From the NCBI RefSeq assembly GCF_900184935.1, contig NZ_FXYE01000001.1, forward strand, positions 930,001-994,000: DNA of 64,000 bases, written 5' to 3'. The DNA is from Actibacterium lipolyticum (GTDB lineage Bacteria; Pseudomonadota; Alphaproteobacteria; Rhodobacterales; Rhodobacteraceae). Every line of letters starts with the position of its first letter. Position 1 is the first letter of the stretch. Of the stretch, positions 54,040 to 62,901 are shown piece after piece. The translations under genes were made by a program, and so were the position numbers. The notes under the pieces are model-generated. The model had not been told where the DNA came from. It ran no database searches and worked only from the letters and a program-made list of their open reading frames with translations.

Positions 54040-55491
54040 ATGACCTTTATTGGAATCGACCTAGGAACATCTGGGCTGCGGGTTCTACTTGTGGACGAGG
54101 CTGGCAAGCCTCTTGGTGCCACGGAACGCCACTATGAAATGTCTCACCCCCACTCGGGCTGGTCAGAACAGGACCCGGCAGATTGGATCGCTGCGCTTGA
54201 CGACGCCGTTGCCGAACTGCGCGTCAGCTGTGATCGCTTTTCCGAGATTCAGGGGATCGGGGTCGCGGGGCATATGCATGGGGCCACGCTTTTGGATCGG
54301 GACGGCGAGGTTCTGAGGCCATGTATTTTGTGGAACGACACGCGGTCGCACGAACAGGCCGCGCGGCTTGATGCGACAGATCAGGTGCGTGCCTTGTCGG
54401 GAAACATCGTATTTCCGGGTTTCACCGCGCCAAAGTTGGAATGGGTGCGCGAAAACGAGCCTGAAATCTTCGACCGGGTGGCCAAGGTTCTTTTGCCTGC
54501 GGCTTATCTGAATTTCTATCTGACTGGCGAATATGTGGCCGACATGTCAGATAGCGCCGGCACCTCGTGGTTGGATGTGGGCAACCGCGACTGGTCTGAC
54601 AAATTGCTTGAGGTCGGGCATATGCGCCGCGATCAGATGCCCAGACTGGTGGAAGGTGCTCAAGCGGCGGGCGACCTGCGCGCGGAGTTGGTCCAGAAAT
54701 GGGGCCTGTCCGGGCGTGTCACCGTGGCGGGCGGCGCAGGTGATAACGCCGCAGCGGCATGCGGCATTGGCGCATTGCACGAAGGGCAGGGGTTTGTCTC
54801 GCTTGGCACATCGGGAGTTTTGCTGTCGGCGCGCGACGGATATCGCCCAGCACCAGAAACCGCTGTACACACGTTCTGTCATGCGGTGCCGGGGCGTTGG
54901 TATCAGATGGGCGTGATGCTGTCGGCAACGGGCAGCTTGAATTGGCTGGCCAGTATGACGGGCGCGAAACCGTCCGAGCTGACCGCGGGTCTGCACGACA
55001 CGCTACGTCGCCCGGGGCAGACACGTTTCCTGCCCTATCTGTCGGGCGAACGCACACCGCATAACGATGCCGAAATACGGGGCAGTCTGACAGGGTTGTC
55101 CTCGGACATGACGCGTGATGATCTGGCCGTCGCGGTGCTTGAAGGGGTGGCCTTTGGGTTGCGCGACAGTTTCGAAGCGTTGGTCGCGACAAACGCCAAG
55201 CTGGAACAGTTAAGCGCAATCGGCGGCGGAACGGCGTCGCGGTATTGGCTAAAGCTTATCGCGACGGTGCTTGGTGTGCCGCTGAACTTGCCCGCAAGCG
55301 GCGAATTTGGTGCGGCGCTGGGCGCAGCGCGGCTGGGGCAGGTTGCCGCCACAGGAAGCGCGCCAGACGACATCATGCAAGCGCCGGTTATCCGCGAAAC
55401 GATTGAACCCGACAGGGACCTTCAGGCCGCATATGATGATGCCTATCGCGGTTTCCGGGCTGCGTATCACGGGATCAAAGCGGTGCAGTGA
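54040..55491 (+). CDS. xylB: Xylulokinase
   Basis: The 483-residue FGGY kinase has the phosphate-1 motif GIDLGTSGLRVLL, WSEQDPADW, the GHMHG loop and the C-terminal adenosine motif IGGGTASRYW. Length and segments fit xylulokinase. It phosphorylates D-xylulose to xylulose-5-P for the pentose phosphate pathway. Context supports this: the operon carries dehydrogenases able to make D-xylulose. It is the last gene before a strong terminator-like stem. Confidence 0.93.
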   Translation: MTFIGIDLGTSGLRVLLVDEAGKPLGATERHYEMSHPHSGWSEQDPADWIAALDDAVAELRVSCDRFSEIQGIGVAGHMHGATLLDRDGEVLRPCILWNDTRSHEQAARLDATDQVRALSGNIVFPGFTAPKLEWVRENEPEIFDRVAKVLLPAAYLNFYLTGEYVADMSDSAGTSWLDVGNRDWSDKLLEVGHMRRDQMPRLVEGAQAAGDLRAELVQKWGLSGRVTVAGGAGDNAAAACGIGALHEGQGFVSLGTSGVLLSARDGYRPAPETAVHTFCHAVPGRWYQMGVMLSATGSLNWLASMTGAKPSELTAGLHDTLRRPGQTRFLPYLSGERTPHNDAEIRGSLTGLSSDMTRDDLAVAVLEGVAFGLRDSFEALVATNAKLEQLSAIGGGTASRYWLKLIATVLGVPLNLPASGEFGAALGAARLGQVAATGSAPDDIMQAPVIRETIEPDRDLQAAYDDAYRGFRAAYHGIKAVQ

Positions 55492-55499
55492 TCTGCCAA

Positions 55500-55536
55500 A
55501 CGGGTGCCCCTTGTCGATCTGACAGGGGGTACCCGT
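55500..55536 (+). terminator. Strong hairpin ending the polyol operon
   Basis: A 16-bp stem (ACGGGTGCCCCTTGTC with GACAGGGGGTACCCGT, two G-U pairs) encloses GATCT, eight bases past the xylB stop. No T-run follows, so release may need Rho or the stem may protect the message. Confidence 0.6.
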
Positions 55537-55605
55537 GCCTCAAGACGGTCCGAGGGCGCGCCGCCTGAATCCGCTGTGGGGTAATGTGTGATCGCGTGCC
55601 GCATG

Positions 55606-55624
55606 CTTGGTGAATAACACCAAG
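55606..55624. other. Hairpin in the xylB/tRNA-Glu gap
   Basis: CTTGGTG and CACCAAG form a perfect 7-bp stem with loop AATAA in the 240-base gap. GATCGCG occurs as a direct repeat on either side. I see no gene here; it may act as a terminator for the leftward tRNA. Confidence 0.35.
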
Positions 55625-55731
55625 ATCGCGAACCGGATTTACACTGAGCCAAAGCGCCCGATGCCAAGCAATATAACGGGTTGATCCGCTAGCTGCCGTA
55701 TCCATCAATGTCTGGGATTTAGCGAAGGAAG

Positions 55732-55806
55732 TGGCAGCCCGTAGGGGAATCGAACCCCTCTTTCCAGGTTGAAAACCTGGCGTCCTAACCGATAGACGAA
55801 CGGGCC
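55732..55806 (-). tRNA. tRNA-Glu (anticodon TTC), CCA encoded
   Basis: The minus strand folds as a full cloverleaf: acceptor GGCCCGT with ACGGGCT, anticodon stem CCAGG/CCTGG around loop TTTTCAA (anticodon TTC), T-arm GGTTCGATTCC, and an encoded CCA tail at 55734-55732. The anticodon reads GAA/GAG glutamate codons. A promoter-like pair lies just upstream. Confidence 0.95.
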
Positions 55807-55825
55807 ATCTCTTCGCGTGAGGCGT

Positions 55826-55854
55826 TAACTAGGGAAAACGAGCGGGGTGCGCAA
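55826..55854 (-). promoter_or_regulatory. Likely promoter of tRNA-Glu
   Basis: Read on the minus strand, TTGCGC (55854-55849) and TAGTTA (55831-55826) are 17 bases apart, and the tRNA begins 19 bases after the second box. Both boxes are partial matches to the sigma-70 consensus. Confidence 0.45.
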
Positions 55855-55920
55855 GAGGGTTTTTTGCAAAAACTTTCGTTTTTTTTCCGCGGGGCAATTG
55901 GCATCGCTAAATCGGGAAAT

Positions 55921-56435
55921 TCACAAGGCTTTTACGGCCACGACAAGCTGTTCAACGCAGCTTTCAATCGAACGATTGGCGGTATCGATCCGTAGGTCAG
56001 GATTCGGAAAAACATCGTATTCGCGGCGGGTTACGGCATTCCAGTCCGGCACGCGCTGCCCAGCGATATCTGCCGTGCGGTTTTCGACCCTGTGGCGGTG
56101 TTTGCCAAGGTCCGAACATACCACTTCGACGTTCAAAAGGGCAGCATTGCCATCCACCGCCGCGTCGTTCCACGCGTGCCGTGTCAATGGAACGGGGTTT
56201 ACGGAATCGCCGATAACGATGTGACCCAACCGTAAATTGTCGGCCGCGATGCCATAGGCCGCCCAGTATCCACCATCTTTGGCGTTTTTGATGGAAAGGG
56301 CGGATTGCCGTAGGGCGGCTTCGATTGTGTCGATCCGCAAATGGACCGCGCCAAGCGTTTCAGCGGCTGATCGGGCAAGGGTTGTTTGCCAACGCCGGGT
56401 AGGCCCGACAGTACGATCAGCACGCCGCGTTTCAT
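55921..56435 (-). pseudogene. P-loop kinase/AAA-type ATPase gene, frameshifted inside its P-loop
   Basis: Translation from ATG 56435 (MKRGVLIVLSGLPGVGK) reaches the P-loop and then leaves frame. The other frame continues with TTLARSAAETLGAVHLRIDT to a stop at 55921, giving about 171 residues in total. The break is at 56385-56387, where three T on the plus strand (AAA in the coding strand) would need to be four to read GKTTLAR. The restored protein resembles small predicted kinases (COG0645 type). The ATG overlaps the recJ stop in an ATGA. It is either a recent loss or a homopolymer sequencing error. Confidence 0.8.
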
Positions 56436-58183
56436 GCCGGGGCGGCGTCTTCCAATCGAAGTTGCACCCTTTGGCGCCCACCCCAATTGTTAATCTCTAA
56501 CCGTCCGGCCAGATGGAAACGCGCACCGCCATGCCCCTCTAACAGGGGGCCCATCGGCCCGTCGAACGCGCCAAAGGCGATGGCGTCGATTTTCGCGCCC
56601 ATGCCGTCGCCGAAAGTGATCTTCAAATGGCTGTCGCCCACTCGTTTGGCAAAGTTTATCGCCACGTCGGGAAAGGCAAATCGCGGGGCAGGGGCACCGG
56701 CACCAAAGGGGCCGGCGGCCTCGATCTGGTTGATCAGCTCAACAGTGGCGGCGCCGGGCATAAGGATGCCGTCCAGCCGCAAATCTGACGGGCCAATTTC
56801 GGCAGCACCCTGTTTTGCCAACAGCTCTGACAGGCGTTCCATGGCGGGTTCAAGTTTGTCACGGGCAACGGTAAGGCCTGCGGCCATTTTGTGGCCGCCG
56901 CCCTTGATCAACAGCCCCTCAGTCGCAAGCCGTTGGATTGACGCACCCAGATCAATCCCCGCGACAGAGCGGCCAGATCCTTTGCCTTCGTCGCCATCAA
57001 GGCCGATGACGATTGCGGGGCGGTTTGTCGCCTCTTTCAAGCGTGAGGCAACGATGCCCACAACGCCGGGGTGCCAGCCTTCGCCCGCAGCCCAAACCAG
57101 CGGCGCGTCGAAGCCACGCTCTTCTGCTTGGGCCAGCGCCGCGTCGCGCACAGCGGATTCGACTTCGCGCCGTTCAGTGTTCAACTGATCCAGTCGTTCG
57201 GCCAAAGCGGCGGCTTCGGATGGGTTATTCGTTGCCAAAAGGCGTGCGCCAAGGTCGGCCTTGCCGATGCGGCCGCCCGCGTTCACGCGCGGCCCCAAAA
57301 GGAAACCTAGGTGATAGGTCGATGGGGCTGTATCCATGCGCGACACATCGGCCAAGGCCACAAGGCCGGGGCGGTTGCGCCGGGCCATGATGGCAAGCCC
57401 TTGTCGCACCAGCGCGCGGTTCACGCCGATAAGGGGCGCAACATCGGCCACAGTTGCCAGAGCGACCAGATCAAGGAAATCAAGAAGGTTCGGCCCCTTC
57501 ACGCCCGCTTCGCGAAGCTGACGCCCGGCTTCGACCAGCATCAGGAACACAACGCCAGCTGCACACAGGTGCGCAAGGTCGCCGGTTTCATCTTGCCGGT
57601 TCGGGTTCACCACGGCCAGCGCGTCGGGCAGGGTTTCACCGCCAAGGTGATGGTCCAGAACCACCACATCCGCGCCCTTTGCTGCGGCGATCGGTTCGTG
57701 GCTAAGCGTGCCGCAATCAACGCAGATGATAAGGTCATGCGCGGCGGCCAGTTCCTGCATCGCAGGGACGTTGGGGCCATAGCCTTCGTCGATACGGTCA
57801 GGGATATAAAGCGTCGCATCGTGGCCCATCTGGCGCAGCCACGTCAGCAGCAAAGCCGCAGAGGAGCCACCGTCGACATCGTAATCTGCGAACACCGCGA
57901 TGCGTTCGCGGTTTTTCAGGGCTTGCAAGAACCTCTCGGCTGCTTTGCCCATGTCACGCAGGGTCAGCGGGTCGGGCAGCAGGTCACGCAGGGCTGGTGC
58001 AAGGAAGCTTTCGGCCTGTTCGGGTGGGACACCGCGGCGGGTCAGCACACGACAGACAGAGGCGGGCAGGCGGGTTTCCTGCTCCATCGCTTCGGCCATG
58101 CGGTCATCAGCAGCGCTGGGTCCAACCCAGCGCCGCCCTGTGGCCGAGCGTTCGACGCCAAGAAAAGAGGCGGGCGTGCTCAC
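56432..58183 (-). CDS. recJ: Single-stranded-DNA-specific exonuclease RecJ
   Basis: The 583-residue protein has the DHH phosphoesterase motifs: FADYDVDGGSSAAL near residue 98, VVLDHHLGGETLP near 174, and the DHHA1 GGGHKMAAGLTV motif near 455. It degrades single-stranded DNA 5' to 3' in recombination and mismatch repair. It starts with GTG at 58183, overlapping the glpX stop as GTGA. Leftward it overlaps the frameshifted kinase gene. Confidence 0.95.
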   Translation of the reverse strand: MSTPASFLGVERSATGRRWVGPSAADDRMAEAMEQETRLPASVCRVLTRRGVPPEQAESFLAPALRDLLPDPLTLRDMGKAAERFLQALKNRERIAVFADYDVDGGSSAALLLTWLRQMGHDATLYIPDRIDEGYGPNVPAMQELAAAHDLIICVDCGTLSHEPIAAAKGADVVVLDHHLGGETLPDALAVVNPNRQDETGDLAHLCAAGVVFLMLVEAGRQLREAGVKGPNLLDFLDLVALATVADVAPLIGVNRALVRQGLAIMARRNRPGLVALADVSRMDTAPSTYHLGFLLGPRVNAGGRIGKADLGARLLATNNPSEAAALAERLDQLNTERREVESAVRDAALAQAEERGFDAPLVWAAGEGWHPGVVGIVASRLKEATNRPAIVIGLDGDEGKGSGRSVAGIDLGASIQRLATEGLLIKGGGHKMAAGLTVARDKLEPAMERLSELLAKQGAAEIGPSDLRLDGILMPGAATVELINQIEAAGPFGAGAPAPRFAFPDVAINFAKRVGDSHLKITFGDGMGAKIDAIAFGAFDGPMGPLLEGHGGARFHLAGRLEINNWGGRQRVQLRLEDAAPA

Positions 58184-59145
58184 TTCACCGGGTTACGGTA
58201 AATCATCCGGCGCACCGAACCAGTTTTCGAACGCATCAGGATGGTTTCAGTTGTCAGGTAACCGGGCTCACGCTTGATGCCCTGAACGATGGACCCGTCT
58301 GTCACGCCGGTCGCGGCAAAAATCACGTCTTGGGTGACCATGTCGTCGCGGGTGTAAATGCGGTCAAGATCGGTGATCCCTGCCTTAGCTGCGCGGCCGC
58401 GTTCGTCATCGTTGCGGAACAACAGCTTGCCCCACATCTGACCGCCCATGCATTTCAGGGCCGATGCCGCCAGAACACCTTCGGGTGCGCCGCCAGAGCC
58501 CATGTACATGTCGATGCCCGTGATATCAGCTTCGGCGCAGTGGATAACGCCAGCAACGTCACCGTCGGTGATCAAGCGGATCGCCGCGCCGGTTTCGCGC
58601 AGTTCGGCAATCATGTCTTCGTGGCGCGGGCGTTCCAGGACGCACAGGGTGATGTCCGACATCGCGCAACCGCGTGCCTTCGCCAAAGCAGCCACACGTT
58701 CGGAAGGGGACATATCCATCGATACGACGTCTTTGGGATAGCCCGGCCCAATCGCCAGCTTTTCCATGTAAACATCGGGCGCGTGCAGCAGGGTGCCGCG
58801 TGGTGCCATGGCGATGACGGTCAGCGCGTTTGGCATGTCTTTCGCGGTCAGCGTCGTACCTTCGAGAGGATCAAGCGCGATGTCCACAGCAGGGCCTTGG
58901 CCGTTGCCGACCTCTTCGCCGATGAACAGCATTGGGGCTTCGTCGCGTTCGCCTTCGCCGATAACCACAACGCCTTTAATGTCGAGCATGTTCAACTGAT
59001 CGCGCATCGCGTTCACAGCCGCTTGGTCGGCGGCTTTTTCATCGCCGTGACCGATCAGCTTGGCCGAGGCCATTGCTGCAGCTTCGGAAACACGGGCAAG
59101 ACCAAGCGAAAGCATACGGTCACTAAAATCGGCGGGTTGAGACAT
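58180..59145 (-). CDS. glpX: Class II fructose-1,6-bisphosphatase
   Basis: The start ATG 59145 (MSQPADFSDR, 321 residues) is preferred over an upstream ATG at 59181. GlpX features include EGERDEAPMLFIGEEVG and the metal/substrate segment DPLEGTTL, followed by GSGGAPEGVLAA. The enzyme hydrolyses fructose-1,6-bisphosphate to fructose-6-phosphate for gluconeogenesis. It lies between hom and recJ, a common alphaproteobacterial order. Confidence 0.95.
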   Translation of the reverse strand: MSQPADFSDRMLSLGLARVSEAAAMASAKLIGHGDEKAADQAAVNAMRDQLNMLDIKGVVVIGEGERDEAPMLFIGEEVGNGQGPAVDIALDPLEGTTLTAKDMPNALTVIAMAPRGTLLHAPDVYMEKLAIGPGYPKDVVSMDMSPSERVAALAKARGCAMSDITLCVLERPRHEDMIAELRETGAAIRLITDGDVAGVIHCAEADITGIDMYMGSGGAPEGVLAASALKCMGGQMWGKLLFRNDDERGRAAKAGITDLDRIYTRDDMVTQDVIFAATGVTDGSIVQGIKREPGYLTTETILMRSKTGSVRRMIYRNPVK

Positions 59146-59220
59146 GACAAAATCCTGTGGGTGTAAGGCAAAACGCCCCATACACCTACCCGGTGACGGG
59201 GCAATGACACAAGCTGTGGT

Positions 59221-60507
59221 TCAGACAGCCTCGATCCGTATTGCAACGGGGTCACCCACAACAACGCCGGTCGCGGCAAAACCCGTCATCGCGTGATCCA
59301 ACGCGTCGCGGGTTGTTTTGTGGGTAACGATCAAGACTGGCGCGGTGGTTTCCGCGTGGCCGTATTGGCGCATCCGGTCGATGGAAATTCCGGCCTCGCC
59401 CAGCACAGTCGCGACTTTGGCCAGCGCGCCGGGTTTGTCCTGCAATTCCATCCGCAGATAATAAGGCGCGGCCGCGGTTGCCTTGGCAGAGACAACGTCT
59501 GTCAACGTCGAAGCAGGGCGGCCAAAGGTGGACACGCGGAACCCGCGGGCAATATCCAGCACGTCAGACATCACCGCACTTGCAGTTGGGCCTTCGCCAG
59601 CACCTGCGCCGCGCAAAACGATCTGACCTGCGGCGTCGCCTTCCAGCACAACCATGTTTGTCGCGTTTTCCAACTGACCAAGCGGCGAGGATGCGGGCAC
59701 AAGGCATGGGGACATGCGTTGTTCCAGCCCACGACCGGTCATCTGGGCAACGCCCAACAATTTGATGCGGAAACCCATGTCGGCGGCTTGGCGGATATCT
59801 TCGATCGAAATGCGCTCGATGCCTTCTAGTTCGACATCCTCAAAGGCAACCTTGGTGCCAAAGGCGATGGCAGACAGCAGGGCAAGTTTGTGCCCGGCAT
59901 CGATGCCGCCAACGTCCAGCGTTGGGTCCGCTTCCAGATAGCCAAGAGCGTTGGCTTCCTCAAACACTTCGTCGTAAGGCAGGCCCGCGCTTTCCATCCG
60001 TGTCAGGATGTAGTTGCAGGTGCCGTTCATAACGCCCATCACGCGCAGGGTTTTGTTACCTGCCAGACCTTCGGTCAGCGCTTTGACAACCGGGATGCCA
60101 CCTGCGACGGCGGCTTCGAACCGGATGACGGCACCTTTTTCTTCAGCAGCTTCGGCAAGGTCTTGGCCGTGGATAGCCAGCATTGCCTTGTTCGCGGTCA
60201 CAACATCTTTGCCCGCCGCAATCGCGGCTTCGGTGGCGGCCTTGGCCGGGCCATCTGCGCCGCCCATCAGTTCGACAAACACATCCACGTCTTCGCGGGT
60301 GGCAAGGGCGACTGGGTCATCCTCCCACGCGTAGCCGGACAGATCGACGCCGCGATCTTTGTCACGTGTCCGCGCCGAGACAGCGGAAATCGTAATTGGG
60401 CGCCCGGTGCGGTCGGTCAGCAAGTCAGCATGTTTCTGAATAATCTTGATGACGCCGGTGCCGACGGTGCCAAGCCCGGCAATGCCGAGCCGCAGGGGGG
60501 TGGACAT
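59221..60507 (-). CDS. hom: Homoserine dehydrogenase
   Basis: The start ATG 60507 (MSTPLRLGIA, 428 residues) has GGGAGA eight bases upstream. The NAD(P)-binding GIAGLGTVGTG is at residue 8, the catalytic-domain signature GIMNGT-type sequence reads GVMNGTCNYILT, and an ACT domain occupies about the last 80 residues (DKPGALAKVATVLGEAGIS). It reduces aspartate semialdehyde to homoserine for Thr and Met synthesis; the ACT domain suggests feedback control by threonine. Confidence 0.96.
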   Translation of the reverse strand: MSTPLRLGIAGLGTVGTGVIKIIQKHADLLTDRTGRPITISAVSARTRDKDRGVDLSGYAWEDDPVALATREDVDVFVELMGGADGPAKAATEAAIAAGKDVVTANKAMLAIHGQDLAEAAEEKGAVIRFEAAVAGGIPVVKALTEGLAGNKTLRVMGVMNGTCNYILTRMESAGLPYDEVFEEANALGYLEADPTLDVGGIDAGHKLALLSAIAFGTKVAFEDVELEGIERISIEDIRQAADMGFRIKLLGVAQMTGRGLEQRMSPCLVPASSPLGQLENATNMVVLEGDAAGQIVLRGAGAGEGPTASAVMSDVLDIARGFRVSTFGRPASTLTDVVSAKATAAAPYYLRMELQDKPGALAKVATVLGEAGISIDRMRQYGHAETTAPVLIVTHKTTRDALDHAMTGFAATGVVVGDPVAIRIEAV

Positions 60508-60587
60508 GGGCGAATTCTCCCGCATGTAAGGCCGCAATCGATCCGGGTGTTACAGCGTTGCGCGCGCGCTTGCAACGCGCCAAAGCG

Positions 60588-60881
60588 TTACTGTTGATGA
60601 CGTTCGACAGCTGCCGTTAGGCGACGACGCTCTGCACGGGTCAGAATGGGGCGGGTCAGGGCGCGCGCTTTTTGGCGCAAGGCAGCGGCACGGTCGGCCA
60701 ACGCCTGGCCGGTTTCTTCGCTGATATTGGTTTGGGCGGCGTTTTCCAAAACCCCTTCGATGGGCAACACGCGTGGATAGGCTGCGTTTTTTGCGCTGTC
60801 GCCAACAGCGGCATCCAGATCAGGAAAGTCGGTGCAGCCCGAAACAAGGGCAACGCAAAGAAAAAGGGCCGCGCGTGTCAT
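60588..60881 (-). CDS. Small lipoprotein of unknown function
   Basis: The 97-residue product has a lipoprotein signal (ALVSGC, Cys16) followed by an acidic stretch and then a basic helical region (LADRAAALRQKARALTRPIL). It would be anchored in a membrane facing the periplasm. I do not recognise a named family. It lies downstream-facing of the TetR gene, with which it is divergent, and 80 bases from hom. Confidence 0.75.
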   Translation of the reverse strand: MTRAALFLCVALVSGCTDFPDLDAAVGDSAKNAAYPRVLPIEGVLENAAQTNISEETGQALADRAAALRQKARALTRPILTRAERRRLTAAVERHQQ

Positions 60882-60961
60882 GGAATCCCGTGTTCAAAAC
60901 CTGCGCGACCATAGACCGGGCGGCCAAGTAACGGCAAGCGGGTGACGCTTGGCTATTGAAG

Positions 60962-60975
60962 TGAACGTATGTTCA
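60962..60975. promoter_or_regulatory. Operator-like inverted repeat before the TetR gene
   Basis: TGAAC and GTTCA form a perfect 5-bp inverted repeat with spacer GTAT, 14 bases before the TetR start codon. TetR proteins often bind such short palindromes to repress themselves. Autoregulation is inferred. Confidence 0.4.
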
Positions 60976-60989
60976 GATAGTTTGCGCCC

Positions 60990-61577
60990 ATGGCACGTAA
61001 GACAGGCTCTCATTCCGGCATCACAGGCCCCGCGGTTCGCGAAGCGGCGCAGCGGCTGTTCGCGCAACATGGATTTGCGGCGGTTTCCATGCGCCAGATC
61101 GCGGCAGATGTGGGGGTGCAGGCGGGCGCGCTTTATAACTATACGCCCGACAAGCAGAGCTTGCTGTTCGATCTGATGAAAACCCATATGGATGAACTGC
61201 TTGAGGCCTGGCAAGCAGAGAAAAGCGACGGTACGCCGCTTGACCGGCTAGAGGTTTTTACCCGGTTTCACATCCGTTTCCACCTTGATCGCCCCGACGC
61301 GGTGTTCATTGCCTACATGGAATTGCGCAACCTAAGCCCCGAAAACTTTGCCGCCATCGAAGCGTTGCGCAAACGCTACGAGGACGAGCTTGAGCAGATT
61401 TTGAGCGACGGCAAACAGGCAGGGGTGTTCCACCAACCCGACACTAAACTTGCCACGCTGGCACTGATCGCGATGCTAACCGGCGTTACGACATGGTATC
61501 GCGGCGACGGGCGCCTGACGCGCGAAGGTGTCGCTGATTTGTATTGGGATATGGTGCGCAAAGCTGTCGGCGCCTGA
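60990..61577 (+). CDS. TetR-family transcriptional regulator
   Basis: The 195-residue protein has the TetR helix-turn-helix at residues about 10-57 (AAQRLFAQHGFAAVSMRQIAADVGVQAGALYNYTPDKQ). The C-terminal ligand domain includes FTRFHIRFHLDRPDAVFIAYMELRNL, reminiscent of TetR members tied to acyl-CoA metabolism. It is divergent from the small lipoprotein and upstream of the EEP-family gene; neither is a clear target. Confidence 0.88.
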   Translation: MARKTGSHSGITGPAVREAAQRLFAQHGFAAVSMRQIAADVGVQAGALYNYTPDKQSLLFDLMKTHMDELLEAWQAEKSDGTPLDRLEVFTRFHIRFHLDRPDAVFIAYMELRNLSPENFAAIEALRKRYEDELEQILSDGKQAGVFHQPDTKLATLALIAMLTGVTTWYRGDGRLTREGVADLYWDMVRKAVGA

Positions 61578-61639
61578 AACGCTGCTTTCCAAGAATCGCA
61601 TGGGCAGTCAGAATGTGGGTGTTTTAGAGGACCACATTT

Positions 61640-62836
61640 ATGCCAAAGCACTTTTCCCCCGCCGAATGGCAGACCATCAACACCCATTTAGACCAGAACC
61701 CAACCGCGTACGGAATGCCGGAACGCCGCGATGACTCGGTTATTTTGGCGTCTTGGAACATCCGGAAATTCGGAACCCTAGCGGACGAAGACGGCCCGCG
61801 GAAATCCCCCGGTGCCTTTGCCATGATCGAGCGGTTTTGCAGCGCCTGTGACCTTGTTGCGATACAAGAGGTGCAGCCCAATACCGCCTCTCTCTATGAA
61901 TTGCGGGATCGGTTGAATGCGGCGGGTGGAACGTTTGACGTTATATATTCTGACATTACCGGGCGCGCGCCGGGCCAAATGGGCATGGCCGAACGAAGCG
62001 GTTTTTTATTTAACACAGCGCGGGTGCGCCGGGGGGATCTGGCATCGGACCTTTCGTTTGACCGGTCGGCCGTCGTGAAAAATATGAACAAGGCGCTAGC
62101 AGAGTCTATTGCGAAAGAACTGCCGCCATCTGACGATCCAACGTTCATGGAAAAAGTGCAGCACTGGCTTTCTGGCGCAACGCAGATGGCAGGCGCGCGT
62201 TTGAAGAAATTCGTTCAGTTCATTCGGGCGCCTCATTTGGTGGAGTTTGTGATCGAAGGGCCGGGCGGGGATTACCAACTTTACTGCGTGAATGCGCATT
62301 TGGTGTCAGGGGACAGTAAACGCGAACGTCAGCAGGAATTTTTTGCGCTGCTGGAATGGTTGCTTTTAGATAGCGAAAGCACCGTCGCCGAAGACGGAAA
62401 GATTTTTCTTCTGATGGCAGACCTGAACCTTGATTTTGAATCCAGCGTCGACAAGCGAAAACGTGGGGTCGAGGCGTATCTGACGGATCTGAACAGCGAA
62501 CGGAACTTGAGGGCGAAGGTGAACTTTCCATTCTTGGATGGCGGTTTTCTGACGAACGCGCGCCGGGATGAAACATACGATCACATCGCATGGATCGCAC
62601 AGGACGAGCGGCTTCCGCGTGGGCGGCACAACGCGCTGGCCGGGACGTTGGGCGCAAATCAGTTTGATTATGGCATGTTCGATTTCACTCAGCTTTTCGT
62701 TGATGCCGGCCCCGCGCAAGGGCAGGGCACAGACCCCGACTATTCCAAGTTCGAACATGACTTTTCTGATCACATGCCGATCTGGGTGCGCTTGCCTATT
62801 CCGTCAAATGGTCAGCATCGTTTCACGGTGGATTGA
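61640..62836 (+). CDS. Endonuclease/exonuclease/phosphatase (EEP) family protein
   Basis: The 398-residue protein carries DNase I-fold motifs in order: LASWNIRKFG near residue 34, the metal Glu in AIQEVQP near 73, VNAHLVSG near 218, MADLNLDFES near 259, and the terminal SDHMPIWVRL. No signal peptide is seen. An insert of about 60 residues near 140-200 is longer than in minimal members. It should be a metal-dependent phosphodiesterase or nuclease; substrate is unknown. Confidence 0.85.
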   Translation: MPKHFSPAEWQTINTHLDQNPTAYGMPERRDDSVILASWNIRKFGTLADEDGPRKSPGAFAMIERFCSACDLVAIQEVQPNTASLYELRDRLNAAGGTFDVIYSDITGRAPGQMGMAERSGFLFNTARVRRGDLASDLSFDRSAVVKNMNKALAESIAKELPPSDDPTFMEKVQHWLSGATQMAGARLKKFVQFIRAPHLVEFVIEGPGGDYQLYCVNAHLVSGDSKRERQQEFFALLEWLLLDSESTVAEDGKIFLLMADLNLDFESSVDKRKRGVEAYLTDLNSERNLRAKVNFPFLDGGFLTNARRDETYDHIAWIAQDERLPRGRHNALAGTLGANQFDYGMFDFTQLFVDAGPAQGQGTDPDYSKFEHDFSDHMPIWVRLPIPSNGQHRFTVD

Positions 62837-62901
62837 TGCGGCGCTAGTACTTTGGCGCGCGGGCGGTTAAAGCGGTTGGCAGACCTTTTAAGGAGTTTGC
62901 C

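Noticed and set aside
55859-55872. Palindromic T6GCA5 tract upstream of tRNA-Glu
   Set aside because: It is a short AT tract without a stable GC stem; too weak to call a terminator or operator.
57997-59166. 389-residue plus-strand open frame
   Set aside because: It is antisense to recJ and glpX; both real genes carry complete motifs.
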